From Plantago major (taxonomy: Eukaryota; Streptophyta; Magnoliopsida; Lamiales; Plantaginaceae): 64,000 bases of DNA. Shown here one piece after another: positions 23,101 to 34,707 of the stretch. Every line of letters starts with the position of its first letter. Position 1 is the first letter of the stretch. The notes beneath the pieces are model-generated. The model worked only from the letters and a program-made list of their open reading frames with translations, was not told the DNA's origin and made no database searches. The DNA is taken from positions 434,001-498,000 of the forward strand of contig CM048843.1 of the NCBI GenBank assembly GCA_026545765.1, written 5' to 3'. The position numbers and the translations under genes are program-made.

Positions 23101-25599
23101 AGTTGATTTTATATTCAATTGGTTGAGTTCCTTTCAAATTGAGCTCCCAAATTGGATTTATCTCACTCTTAGAGTTGATTTTACACATTAAGTTAAGTTT
23201 TTTTTCCTGATTACATTGCATGTTTACATAGTTCATTAGGATTAAAATCGATGATAAATAACTATCTAATAACTCAATTCAGAGAACACAATACTCTGAT
23301 CCATTAGGAAAAATAATATTCAATTTCGGAGAAAATCACGCCACATGCGCTCGATCCAATCCCCCACGCTTGTACCTCCAACTCCCTTACCACTCGACCA
23401 CCTTATGACTTCCCACATTGAATTAATTTTCCAAGTTGGAATTATCTCATTCGTCGGGTTTAGTTTACTATTCGAATTGAGTTTCCAGTTTGGAATTATC
23501 TCATTCTTGGAGTTGGTTTGCCCACTCAATTGGAAAATTTGTTGATTATCTAATTCAGTTCATGAGTTGGATTTATCTCATTCTTTGAGTGAGTTTACCA
23601 ATCGAACCGAGTTTCCAAATTTGTTGTGAGCCTACTTTTGTTATTAGACTATATCAATTTCGTTTAAATTTTCATAAAGTACAGATACATAACTGGACAT
23701 AAATAAAAGAGACTAAGAGATTTTGCAAAGTTGAATATGTCAAATTATTCGCAACATTAATCTACCAGAAAAACAATTAAGAGTGGCAACACCCCTCAAG
23801 AAATAGAATTTGAAAATTTGAAAATTCAATATAATACAACCTTTATTGTTTTCAAAATATGGAACCTTTTGAAAAATAGATTCAACAGGTGTTAATTCCA
23901 CAAATTTGTTGAACTTGAGAGTGGATGTGGTTGGACACAGGGTCTAATATGTGTACTGTTAAATCGAGAGCAACACTTGTTACATATAGAGCAATCACAT
24001 TAATCATTAATCAATATTTTAACAAGATTCATCCGTATATAATAAATGTTGCTTTCGATTTAACACAATCATATAATATGGATGGATTGTTACATTTTTT
24101 TATGGATAACCGGACGGTTGGCAATAATTGACACAATTTATGTCACATTAATCATGCACTAATAAGGAACATCTCACAGACGATACACATGCAATAAAAA
24201 AGGATCTATCCCATTAAAGGCATTACACAAACTTTCCAAATGAACATGATGAAGGGTTTAAGATACAAAAAAAAAAAAAAAAAAAAAGTGTAAAGTTCCA
24301 CAGGCGTTGTCGGTCCTCTATCATATGTAGATGAGAGAATAAAAACTTACCTTTATATAATATATAGATTACCAGTAATTAACTTTATTCTAAGTTCATA
24401 TATGCAATCTCAAAATTCTATGCTACTCAAATATTCAACACTTTTTTCTCTCAATATAATTGGTGTCTATGGATTCGTTTTGCCGCGATGAATTCAAATA
24501 TATGTTCAAAATATTTTTTTGAAGTTTTGCAGATAAACTTATTTGGGATTTAATAAAAACTATATGTATAGTGAACATACTAGCTAAAAATATAAATAGT
24601 GCGCAAGTTATAAGGTGCATTGCATTGTCAAGAAAAAAATGTTCCATGGATTATTTTCCAAATTTAGAATTTACACAACCAATAGATCTCATTTAACAAT
24701 TTTATTTTATTTTAATATATAAATAATTTATTTAATTAATAATAATATATAAGATTGGTGTCTGTGGATTCGTCTTGTCGCGGTGAATCCAAATATATGT
24801 TTAAAATATTTTTCAAAGTTTTGCAGATAAAGTTATATGTGATTTAATAAAAACTATGTATACATTTAACATACACAAGATATATAGTAAATTTATAAAT
24901 TGCTATTTTCTTTTTGATTTAATTTTGTGAATGAAACTCAATGAAATTCAAAGAGACATGCCACATATGATTTTGCACATGTGGCATACTTTTTTGTTGA
25001 GATAGGTTCACCAATTTTATTATATATTTAGATTAAATCCATATTCATTTGTATCTAAATAGTTCTATCCATATACACAATTCTGTATGACTTGATGTAT
25101 CAAAATTGCAGATGGACATTATGTTTCAAGAGATCCAACTGCTGAAGAATAAGGTCAGTTTCTACATAATTATATTGGAAAGACTTTAAAAGGACACATT
25201 TATTAATAGTTTGTGGCTTAAGTAGTTAAGAAAATCTAAATAAGTGCACGTACTTGTACTTTTAAATTTACATTTCCAACATTAATAACATTTCATATTT
25301 ACTACTAGGAAGAGATTCTTGAAGCAGCTAACAAGCATCTCCAAGAGAAGGTATGAATTCATATTCCAAATTTTCACTCGATGATTTATCCATGGATGAT
25401 TGATTAGCATTGTTTAAATTGAGAAAACAATATGGAAAAAATGAAAATATGATGTTGACTAAGCGCTAATTGTCGTTCTATTTTGATAAAGTTGCAGATA
25501 GACGAGAATTATGGGATCTTTGACATGATATCGGTGATGAGTGACGTTGAATACCCACTATGGATGCCGAGTGGATTATCAAACCATCATCAATTTTAA
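17188..25599 (+). CDS. AGL12: AGL12/XAL1-like MIKC-type MADS-box transcription factor
   Basis: This is a DNA-binding transcription factor of the AGL12 (XAANTAL1) clade. In Arabidopsis that clade controls root meristem proliferation and flowering. Seven exons: 17188-17369, 17652-17745, 18900-18961, 19158-19257, 25112-25153, 25309-25350, 25498-25599, encoding 207 aa against about 211 in Arabidopsis. All internal junctions are GT-AG and the phases agree. The MADS domain is residues 1-60 ([20 protein letters not shown], then [19 protein letters not shown]). The I domain carries the clade-typical YMKCTG. The K domain (about 90-170) has [12 protein letters not shown] and [22 protein letters not shown]. 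The C-terminus is short. The end of the MADS domain reads [12 protein letters not shown], diverged from the usual VVIFS..GKL.E. Intron 4 is 5.85 kb because of an inserted Helitron. Confidence 0.93.
18061..18300. mobile_element. Stowaway-like MITE in AGL12 intron 2, hairpin-forming
   Basis: The left terminus is CTCCCTCCATTCTTTATAAA. The interior (about 18139-18242) is a near-perfect inverted repeat built on ACGACAATAGTAAATAATTT and its complement. The words GTTGACCGG and AAAGTCAAAATGA match the other MITEs in this window. The right terminal repeat is decayed. Confidence 0.65.
19973..20080. mobile_element. Short Stowaway-like MITE with intact termini
   Basis: The termini CTCCCTCCGTTCCAAA and TTTGGAACGGAGGGAG are near-perfect inverted repeats flanked by TA (19971-19972 and 20081-20082). 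Length is 108 bp. The interior has GTTGACCGGTCAAAGTCAGA. It is nested in the Helitron and is the best preserved MITE in the window. Confidence 0.9.
20730..23640. repeat. Degenerate composite minisatellite, 53-bp and 73-bp units
   Basis: The array is built on a core like TTGAGTTCTCAAGTTGGAAT followed by TATCTCATTCTTAGAGTTGG and TTTACC. A short form is about 53 bp. A long form of about 73 bp carries an extra 20 bp resembling ATATTTTCATATAGCATGG before TTTAC. Long forms often recur about 123-127 bp apart (20792 to 20915, and 22757 to 22883 to 23010) or at multiples of that, suggesting an ancestral 126-bp dimer. Copies differ by many substitutions, so the array is old. A non-repeat island lies at about 22255-22710. 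Confidence 0.75.
23041..23184. repeat. Near-identical 72-bp tandem pair inside the minisatellite
   Basis: Copies at 23041-23112 and 23113-23184 start ATTCAATTGGTTGAGTTCC and are essentially identical. By contrast, neighbouring units are strongly diverged. Confidence 0.9.
24460..24874. repeat. Direct repeat pair of about 120 bp in AGL12 intron 4
   Basis: Copies at 24460-24580 and 24755-24874 share TTGGTGTCT(A/G)TGGATTCGT and AAGTTTTGCAGATAAA, with scattered differences. They lie just right of the Helitron and belong either to the older intron or to another element. Confidence 0.8.
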
Positions 25600-26899
25600 C
25601 ATGTGATAATGTATGGGCAAAAAATTGTGGGTGACGGTATTTTCTAGTTTGCATTGTAATAAGTTGTGGCATAAAGAAAATTAAGGAGTACTTGATTGGA
25701 AAACCATGATGATCGACCACGACCAGTATATGTTCCTCGCGCTTTGGTATATCCTTGATTTCATGCATGTATGTACATGTTTAAGTTGTGTATTTTCGTA
25801 CTTTTCTAATGGGTTGTAATTATTTTTCACAAGTGAAACATCATAATGCATTCTCGTGTTCGGCTTTCCCTACCATGTACAGTTTGGCATGTTCGTATAA
25901 TGCTCATTTCCCGAGTATATCACAAGATAATGTTACATCAAATCCCCAAATTAAGGTGTAGACCTTCTTTAGCAATACTTCGCGCATGTTAAACGAACAA
26001 AATAAAAACTAACTGTATTTTGGAATATCAACCCCTCGACTACTAGTGGCTCGGCCTTACCAATTCGAGGATCACCCTTTAGCGTTATTAACGCTTGTTA
26101 CTAGTTTAATTAGAGTTTAGAGTCAATACATTATTGACGATTCTATCTAAAGCGAATTTACGTTGTAACTAGAACTCGTAGAAATATGCAATATGATAGC
26201 CCACACAATCAAAAGAACATTCACGATAAATGGATATATAGATACATACATTTAGAGAGTTATTAAGGAAAAAAAACTGGTTATGCAAATTGAGAATACT
26301 TTAGGTTGTATGGTTTGTGATAGAATGGTCCCGGTCCAGAGTACCAGTCCCGATCCTAAAGTTCTAACACAAAAGTCGTGTAAAATCGTTTGGAAAAACA
26401 TCAACTCGTTTAGACTATAATTTTGTTTGAATCAAGACTTGTAAATACCGAGTTTCCTTGTAAAAGAAAGTTAAAAATCAACTAAGACTTAGAGTAAATA
26501 TGTACAAATGTCACGTTTGACTTCAAAAGGGCAAAGTTAATACCTCCTCGAATCATTAAGGCAAAGTGGGTTTTTACAAAGTACGTAAAATTCTTTAAAT
26601 TTTATTAATGGTTAAATTGATGATTTATGTAACGATCCGGACCAAAGGGTCGCGGCGCTTATTAATGGTTCATGGGCAGCTCTCCGGGTGATATGTTGGT
26701 CCCACTGTATCAACACATGTCCTTTTCCGCAGTTGGTCACTCATCCTAAGATTGCTGCAGAGCAAGCACGTTTAACTCTGGAGTTCTTATAGGTGGATTC
26801 CCGAAAAGAAAGGTGCACCTTGTTGGTATAAGTAGCGTTCTCGATATCTTTAAGCTGTTTGGACTTGACTTGAAACTTTGGGGCATTACAATTTATCTA
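25600..26899. other. Intergenic, AGL12 3' side
   Basis: Contains the AGL12 3' untranslated region and then AT-rich DNA. A 36-bp segment at 26334-26369 (GGTCCAGAGTACCAGTCCCG...TTCTAACA) is a diverged copy of 15908-15946. No gene is seen. Confidence 0.6.
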
Positions 26900-27518
26900 A
26901 GGCTCTGTTTACCACTAGCTTTCCAGCTCCATGAGCTTTTTTTTACCATTGACTAATAAAAAGCTCGTTACGTGAACGCCTTTTATTTAACTAAATTTGG
27001 AAAAAGAAGCTAACGATTTTTTTTTTTAAAGAAGGAGCTTCTTATCTTTTTCATTTCGAAAATATACCTAACCTATATTAACCTAAATTAGAATAAAGAA
27101 AATACATTTTGTGTACTTTTTTGCAACTAGCATAAGGATTAATGTATCCGCACCTCTTTAAAATGCATACATATAGTACACATCAAATACTGTTTTTTTT
27201 CATTACTAAGTTAAAATGCTCAACGATTATTTCTTTCAACTTCTGATAATTTTGATGATGTTATTAAAGTGGCGATGTAAAGTACATTAAATATATATTA
27301 TAATTATTGGACAAAATATGATATATTATTATTTAAAAACTATGTACTAATAATAATGAAAGGTAAAGGTAAAAAAGAAAAATAATAACGCCTTTTATGC
27401 GTTTCTAAAATACCATCTAAATTTTTCAAATTTAATTGCTAAACACCTACATTTAAAACCATCTAGCTTTTCAGCTAGCTAACCAACTACTTTCCAGTTA
27501 GTTTTGCTAAACAAAGCC
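26900..27518. mobile_element. Non-autonomous DNA transposon with AGGCT..TGTTTA termini
   Basis: The left end AGGCTCTGTTTACCACTAGC and right end ...TTTTGCTAAACAAAGCCT are imperfect inverted repeats. Both contain an inward CTTTCCAG/CTGGAAAG block. The flanks TTTATCTA and AAATCATT match poorly. The interior is AT-rich and non-coding. A hAT-like MITE is the likeliest class. Confidence 0.45.
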
Positions 27519-27916
27519 TAAATCATTAACGTTTTTTAACAATTGAACGTGTTGGAAAACTTTTGGTTACTGTACTAGTTAGTGATGCAATCCCGCTTTT
27601 GGAATAAATCATCACCAACCGAATACACACGCTTTTCTCAGTTCATGGAGTCCTTCAGCCTCTGGACCTGAAAAGAGAGAAGGGGGAAAAGAAAAAAAAG
27701 CAGAAAATAGTTAATTGAGTTTCAATTTCAAGTGTTGAATTGATTGATTCATACTCCCCAATTCGCAGCAGCAAAACCTCAAAGCTTGAGTTCCTATGGA
27801 AAATTGAAGAAATTAGGGCGACTATAATCCATATTCTCTTTCACAAACGCAAATTGGCACAAATACGACAGGGTTTTGGGAGCTAGGGTTTAAGCCATCA
27901 CTCCTGCATTTGAGCA
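27519..27916 (+). promoter_or_regulatory. SMU1 promoter and 5' untranslated region
   Basis: This is the purine-rich and then mixed sequence between the transposon at 26900-27518 and the SMU1 start codon. No clear TATA box was seen, as is common for housekeeping genes. Confidence 0.4.
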
Positions 27917-30900
27917 ATGTCTTCGACGCTTGAGATTGAAGCTGGAGAGTAAGATTTTGTCCCCTTAGCTCAAATTATATATTTCTTATGGATTCGTCTC
28001 TCTGTATTCTTCAATGTGAGATATCGATTGTTTTTGCTACGCTGCTGTCAGTTAAAAAGCTGTATTTTTTTAATCGTTGGAATAATTAGCTTTTGCTTAC
28101 TCTCATTGTCGTGAACCGAGCTTTAATAAATGTTGAGAGGTGATTCCTTATTGTAGCAAGTTTATTTACGAACTTTTCGTTCGTATTATGTTGGCTTGAT
28201 TTTAGTCTACTTTATGTGCAATTGTTGAAGCTCGTGCGGTAGAAACACTGTTTTCAGTAAGAGAGTATTAAGGGTTTGTTTGTGGTTGCAGTGTCATCAA
28301 GATTGTACTTCAGTTTTGCAAAGAAAATTCCCTGCAACAAACTTTTCAGACACTACAGAGTGAGTGCCAAGTGTCTTTAAACACCGTGGACAGTCTTGAA
28401 ACGTTCATTGCGGATATTAATAGTGGAAGATGGGATGCAATCTTACCACAGATTGCGCAGCTTAAGCTTCCTCGGAAGAAACTGGAAGATTTATATGAGC
28501 AGGTAGGCCTTTTTCATTGCTTATGCATAAAAGCTAAAGCTAGTTGTTTGCCAACTTTTGAACTGTTGCATCATGATGACTGCTTTTGTGGAAATAATAA
28601 AGTTGATATCTGCCTAGGTATTACTTGGCTTAGCTTCTGATACCAAGGCCTTTTTAAACTTCGGAATATTTATATTTGTCATTTTTTTGCCAAATGGTAA
28701 ACTCTGTCTCGTTGACTTCTTAAGAAGTGATATGCCTATTAGATCACTTCATGTTAAAAGAAACTCAGAAGAATGGAACTGTCCAATTCATTTAATTATT
28801 CTACCTCAGCTAAGATTCTGGTGCAGAAAGCTGTTGTTATGTTTAGACAATTATATACTAAAGATATTTACTGGGGATGATCATGAATGATAAGCATATC
28901 TAATTGGAAATGAAGATATACCACTCTCCCCTTTACCCTCATTATGCTGATGGTTCCCTATGGATATTGTACATCGATTGATCCATCTCCAGTAAATGGT
29001 CAAGATTTTTGGTACTTCAGCTAGTCCATGATCTTTAAGATGTGAGATGGATTTACATTCACCTCCCCGGATTTTATTAGGGATTGCTTGCACATTATTT
29101 ACATTGATGTCATTGACACACTCTTGTTCATGGTTTCGACAGTTTTTGTATCTGGTGAAACCAAACAGCAACTTCTGCTTTTTTTCCCCTTTCTCTTAGA
29201 ACATGCTAATCTTCTCACTATCCATTTTTTTGCATAGATTGTACTTGAAATGATTGAACTTCGGGAGATTGATACAGCTCGTGCTATATTAAGACAAACT
29301 CAGGCGATGGGCGTCATGAAACAGGAGCAGCCAGAGAGATACTTAAGGCTTGAACATCTTCTAGTTCGGACATATTTTGACCCAGCTGAGGTCTGAATTG
29401 TTTCCTGTATATTTCTTTATATGTTGTAGGTGCATTGCACACAATATCCTTTTCACTCTTCTCATGAGTTACAGAATCATTGCAATTGTATCTGCAGTTA
29501 TTCTTTCTTGAAGTGAAATGAATGTCCGCTATGATGGTTAAACTCGATAGTTTCCTTGGAATGGTTCACCTTAGTTCTGGTCTAGTTATATTACATGCTA
29601 TCACATGTGTCTGGAAATTATCCAACATTAGAGAACTCGGTTAGTTATAAATTTCGGAAGATAGGTAGTGTTCAAGTTGTTTAAATCTTGGTTTCAAGGT
29701 AGTCCCTAGATATATCATGGCTTCAATGTTTCTCGTATTCAAACACTATGATAAATTTTTAAAAAACTAATCTTTACCATCGTGAATTTTATGAGCATCT
29801 ATATGGCACATTAAATGCTTGCTGTCAAGGTCCATCCGATCTTCCATTGTGATGATTATTTAGGGGTATATATTTCTCAGGCAAGTATGGCATCTGTGCC
29901 ACATTTCTTTTAGTTCAAATTGTCCCATGATTCATGATGTCGGCTAAATGAATTTGATGTAGATTTACACATTCTAAACTGTTATACAATTGCCTCTGTG
30001 GTGAAATATTCCTTGGTTTGATACAATATTAGATGCTTTCCTGGAATTTCGGAACACTTGCCCTTTGCATCTTACATACATTAATATTATTCTGAAGCGC
30101 ATGTTGAAAGCTTTGAGTATTTTATGTATTTTTGAGTTTCAAAGTGTTAACTCTCACATCTTACGTGCAGGTGTATCGTGAGTCAACAAAGGAGAAACAG
30201 AGGGCACAAATTGCACAAGGTTGTATTCTGTTATAGAGGCTGTGGAGAATCTTATTAAGCTGTTTATATTATTAGGACTGATATTTGGTTGTTATATAAA
30301 GCTCAGTTACATATTTATTTTGTTTGCGTCGTAATACCCTTTTAAACCTTTATTCTTCTATCCTTTCAGCTATAGCAGCTGAAGTTTCTGTTGTTCCGCC
30401 TTCGAGATTGATGGCTTTGATTGGTCAGGCTCTTAAGTGGCAGCAACATCAAGGTCAGATAAGAAATATTCTTTTAGTTGAACTACAGCTGTCCCATCCT
30501 GGTCCATGCTGTGTGTTTATGTTAGAAATAGACATTGCTCTGCAGTTGTGATTTGTTACCTTTCTGTAAGCTGTTCATTTCCTATAAAGTCAAAACATGT
30601 GTTTTAAGAATTCACAATATGCTTGTCATTTGATGCCTACTGTAACAATGTTACTAAGAAGCATACTAAAATTTGGACAGAGTTGGGCACAATTTATCAT
30701 GGAAGTATCAGAAATTGTTTAAATATCCAAGTTCCTTGTGAAAGATCATAAATTAAAACCATCAAAGCTGAGTACTTTTGAGCATTTATTTGTCCTTTCT
30801 TTCCCAGATAATGTCGTCGTATTAAGTGCTCAGCAATAAAATTCTGAATTTGGCTTAATACTTTTTTTTCTTTCTCGTGTATAATTACATCTTCACCTTT

Positions 30901-33900
30901 CTTTGGGTTTGTTAGGTTTACTTCCTCCTGGAACACAATTTGATCTATTTCGAGGAACAGCTGCCATGAAACAAGATGTTGAAGATATGTTTCCAACAAC
31001 TCTTGGACATACAATAAAGGCAAGTTTTATATCATCCTTTATATCATTTCTAAGTTTTTATTATACTCTTAAAAATATTATGAAACTCAACATGTAACTT
31101 AAGTTTGCTTGGTTGCTGCACTTGCTAGTTTTGATTACAGACTTTTCATGCATATGAAAGTTTTGTTTTCTTACTATGAAAGTGAAACCGCTCTCCCTTG
31201 TGAGGAGATCTGCTATGTCTGTACTTTCAAGCATTTCCCTTTCAAGGAATTTTCACTAGAGTAATCTGTAGCCACTTACCTGTTTATGATTACAGATTTT
31301 TCACCCACATTAAAATTTTATTTTCTTATATGAAAGTTAAACTGTTCTCCCTTGTGATGGGATGATCTATGTTTGGCTAATTTCGATCATTTCCTTTTCA
31401 AGAAATTTAACTAGAGGATCCTGTAGCCTCTTATAATTTGTTTTTCATCCAATCCTTGTGTGCCATAGAAAGCATTTCAGCATCTTATGCTTCCCTTAAC
31501 GGTCCTATCCTTGCTTGCCCTTTGATAAGAAATTTATACCTCGACACGTGTCACCCCCAACGTATTCTCTCATTTTGTCTGCTACATGCTTAAGGCTTCA
31601 AACTGTGATGGTATCCCATTTATGAACTGCAGTTTGGAAAGAAAAGTCATCCAGAATGTGCTCGATTCTCTCCAGATGGCCAATTTCTTGTTTCTTGTTC
31701 GTTTGACGGATTTATCGAGGTAACCTTCATTATGTTCATTATGACGTCTCCCTTGTACAATATTTGGAGTTCATATACTGGTTGCTGATTTCTAGCCCCA
31801 TTCTAGGTCTGGGATCATGTAAGTGGAAAACTGAAGAAGGATCTCCAATATCAGGCTGATGTAAGTTGCCTGTTGCTTGAATATATCTCTGATTTCCCTC
31901 TTGCCTTTGGCTTGATGTACTATTATTTGTATCATGGTGGCGACTAACAAGGCAATGTAAAAAAAAATCACTTCTATTATGAGATATATTGGAGACATTT
32001 TCAATTAACTAGATTGAGGATTCTTCTTTGGCCAAATTATGTTATCTCATACTAATATTTGGATGAGGACATGAATTTTGTTGTCAACTTATAATCACAT
32101 GAGTCTAATTTTACATGCTAGTTGTTACATGAACCTAATGTCACCAAGGCAATTTGTCCAAGCTTATGCATTAATTCGTGATACAATTGGCAGGAAACGT
32201 TTATGATGCATGATGACCCCGTCCTTTGTGTTGATTTTAGTAGAGACTCAGAAATGCTTGCATCTGGATCACAAGATGGAAAAATTAAGGTAAGACTTGT
32301 CTAAATTTTCACATACTCTGTTTTCTTACCTGCCATGTTCAGGTCAGAAAAAATAATACTTTTGTGGAAAAAATCTTGATGATTACCCTGCTATGAAAGA
32401 TGGCATGGCAACATGCTAAATTCTTGATGGGTCCTCTTACATATAAGCATACCCTGAGAAATATCATCAATTTATTTTACTTCGATCATGGTTATAGACT
32501 TATAGCCAAATTTATGGTTTTCCTACATCCTATTATAGGTCTGGCGTATTAGAACTGGTCAGTGTTTGCGCCGACTGGAGCGTGCACATTCTGAGGGAGT
32601 CACTAGTGTTGTGTTTTCTCGTGATGGAACTCAATTATTAAGTTCATCATTTGACAGTACTGCAAGGTTTGTTTAACTTATAGTTATTGTATTATAGACG
32701 AGATAGAGTAGTGAAAAATGGATCAGGAAAGCACCCAACTCTGGCTTTGGTCTGTTTTATGCACCTTTGTTTCACCTTGTGATGCAGAATTCATGGATTG
32801 AAGTCAGGAAAGATGTTGAAGGAGTTTCGTGGCCATTCTTCATATGTTAATGATGCTATATTTACCAGCGATGGCTCTCGAATTATAACTGCCTCCAGTG
32901 ATTGCACAGTGAAAGTAAGTAAAGTAGTAAACTTGGTCTAAATACTTATGAACCGGAAGACAATATTTGCAGGTGACTGACTGGTGTTTGTGTGGTATGT
33001 GATTATATTGACATATAGGTTTGGGACGTCAAGAGCACGGACTGTCTTCAGACATTTAAGCCACCACCTCCGTTAAGGGTATGTATCTTTTAGCATTACT
33101 GCTCAAGTTTGTTATCTTATATTCAAATATATTTCAATCTATACACCAGTCATTCCTTCACTCACTTGTTTTCCCCCTTTTATTTTTCTCTCGGTTTATT
33201 ATGTATAAAGACCGTCCTCTTATATGTTACAGGGTGGTGATGCATCTGTGAATTCTATTCATCTCTTCCCTAAAAATGCGGATCATATAGTTGTGTGTAA
33301 CAGGACTTCGTCAATATACATTATGACATTGCAAGGACAGGTAATTGTTATCCATTCAGATATTTTAATTTGGATTTGATTCAATAAACCACCAAATATT
33401 CATAAATCAGAAGGCATGCAATTGTTAAACAGGATAAGGTTTGGGTAAAGACCAGTGAGAAACTATGCCTCATATTTGTCTTTTCAATGGCAGTTGTAAT
33501 GGTGAAATTTTTTCTTGTCTAGGTTGTGAAAAGTTTTTCATCCGGTAAAAGAGAAGGTGGAGATTTTATGGCAGCTTGTGTATCACCAAAAGGTGAATGG
33601 ATCTATTGTGTTGGCGAAGACAGGTATACTCAATATCAAATGTTTATAATTTGATAGATGCTGATCTTTTCTGTGAGTTATTTAAGTTCATCACTTCTAA
33701 AAGCCACTCCCACTATTGTCAACTCAAGTGAGTCTCATGCTCATCAAAAACATGCTTTCTACTTTCTCTAGTGTACTTAGACGACTTGCATATTTGAGGC
33801 GATGTTACCATACTTGATTTCTCCAAAAAGATTTTTAAAAACCATGAAATTCTTAGATAAAAATCAATTTTATGAGCATCATTCTAAACTTAAACCACCA

Positions 33901-34707
33901 CCCACCTTACGTGTTCGGAGTTTTTCCTAAAGTGTAGGAATGAATTGGTCTATTCCACCTTCGCCCATATTTGGTTTGCCAAAGGAAATACTCCCGAGCC
34001 TTAAAGTTTTCTTAATCTCGTTTGCTTATCCCTTGGGAAAGTAGTAGTCTTTCCGAGGGTGGGTGACTGAGTGTGGTGTTCCTTTTCCAACAAGCCAAAC
34101 AATGAAAATGATAAGATAGTAAATTCATTCAATTATTTCCTATTCCTCATTTTCTCGGAATAAGAAAGCAAACGATGTGCTGCTCAACAATTTTGAGAGC
34201 TCACTGAGGTTTACTAAAAATCTAAAATAATCATCCTGAAAGATGTTTTTTTTTTTTTTTTTTTTGGGTGCGTACTGGTTACTACTCACTCTCTGGCACT
34301 TAAATAATTTGCATTTGTCAAGTTATGATCTTCATCGTTATCTCATAAACTGGAGACTTCCAGCCTTACGTAGAGGTTCTAATATGTTCGCTGGACATAG
34401 TTATGTGCTATGCTGTGATACTTGTTATTTGTCACTAATTAATCGATATACTTGCATGCAGAAATTTGTACTGCTTCAGTTACCAATCTGGCAAGCTAGA
34501 ACATCTTTTGAAGGTTAGTTTCTACATCTGACATTCAGAAATATTCTGCCAAATCACCTTGGCCAGATTATCTAATCAATTTTTTTTTTTTTTTTTTTTT
34601 TTTTGCAGGTGCATGAGAAGGACGTGATAGGACTAGCTCACCATCCACACATAAACCTCGTTGCAACCTACGGAGAAGACTCGACAATGAAACTGTGGAA
34701 GCCCTAA
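27917..34707 (+). CDS. SMU1: SMU1 WD40 splicing factor
   Basis: This is a spliceosome-associated WD40 protein. Homologues work with RED and affect splice-site choice. Sixteen exons: 27917-27948, 28292-28502, 29238-29390, 30171-30219, 30370-30453, 30916-31019, 31633-31719, 31807-31860, 32194-32289, 32539-32666, 32788-32914, 33019-33078, 33233-33340, 33523-33623, 34462-34513, 34609-34707, giving 514 aa, the usual length. The N-terminus (about 6-38) is a LisH motif ([20 protein letters not shown]), followed by a CTLH-like region to about 95. WD40 repeats run from about 212 to the end ([37 protein letters not shown]). All introns are GT-AG except intron 6, which starts AAG|GCAAGT at 31020, a GC-AG intron. 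Phases agree throughout. Confidence 0.95.

Larger units (their letters stand above)
19315..24368 (-). mobile_element. Putative non-autonomous Helitron in AGL12 intron 4
   Basis: Read on the minus strand, the element starts at 24368 with TCTATATATTATATAAAGG after an A. It ends at 19315 with an imperfect hairpin (CCGTGGCATCGTCACAGG), a short spacer and TTAGTACTAG before a T. A 5' TC, a 3' hairpin followed by CTAG, and insertion between A and T without target duplication are Helitron hallmarks. Its 5054 bp contain no visible Rep/helicase, so it is non-autonomous. It carries a long composite minisatellite, a nested MITE and short unassigned frames. It accounts for 86% of intron 4 of the MADS gene and lies antisense to it. 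The end motifs were recognised by eye. Confidence 0.65.

Noticed and set aside
25478-25768. Minus-strand 96-codon open frame over the AGL12 last exon
   Set aside because: It lies opposite a well-supported coding exon and untranslated region, and has no domain.
28881-29171. Minus-strand open frame in SMU1 intron 2
   Set aside because: Intronic, antisense and low-complexity, with no recognisable domain.
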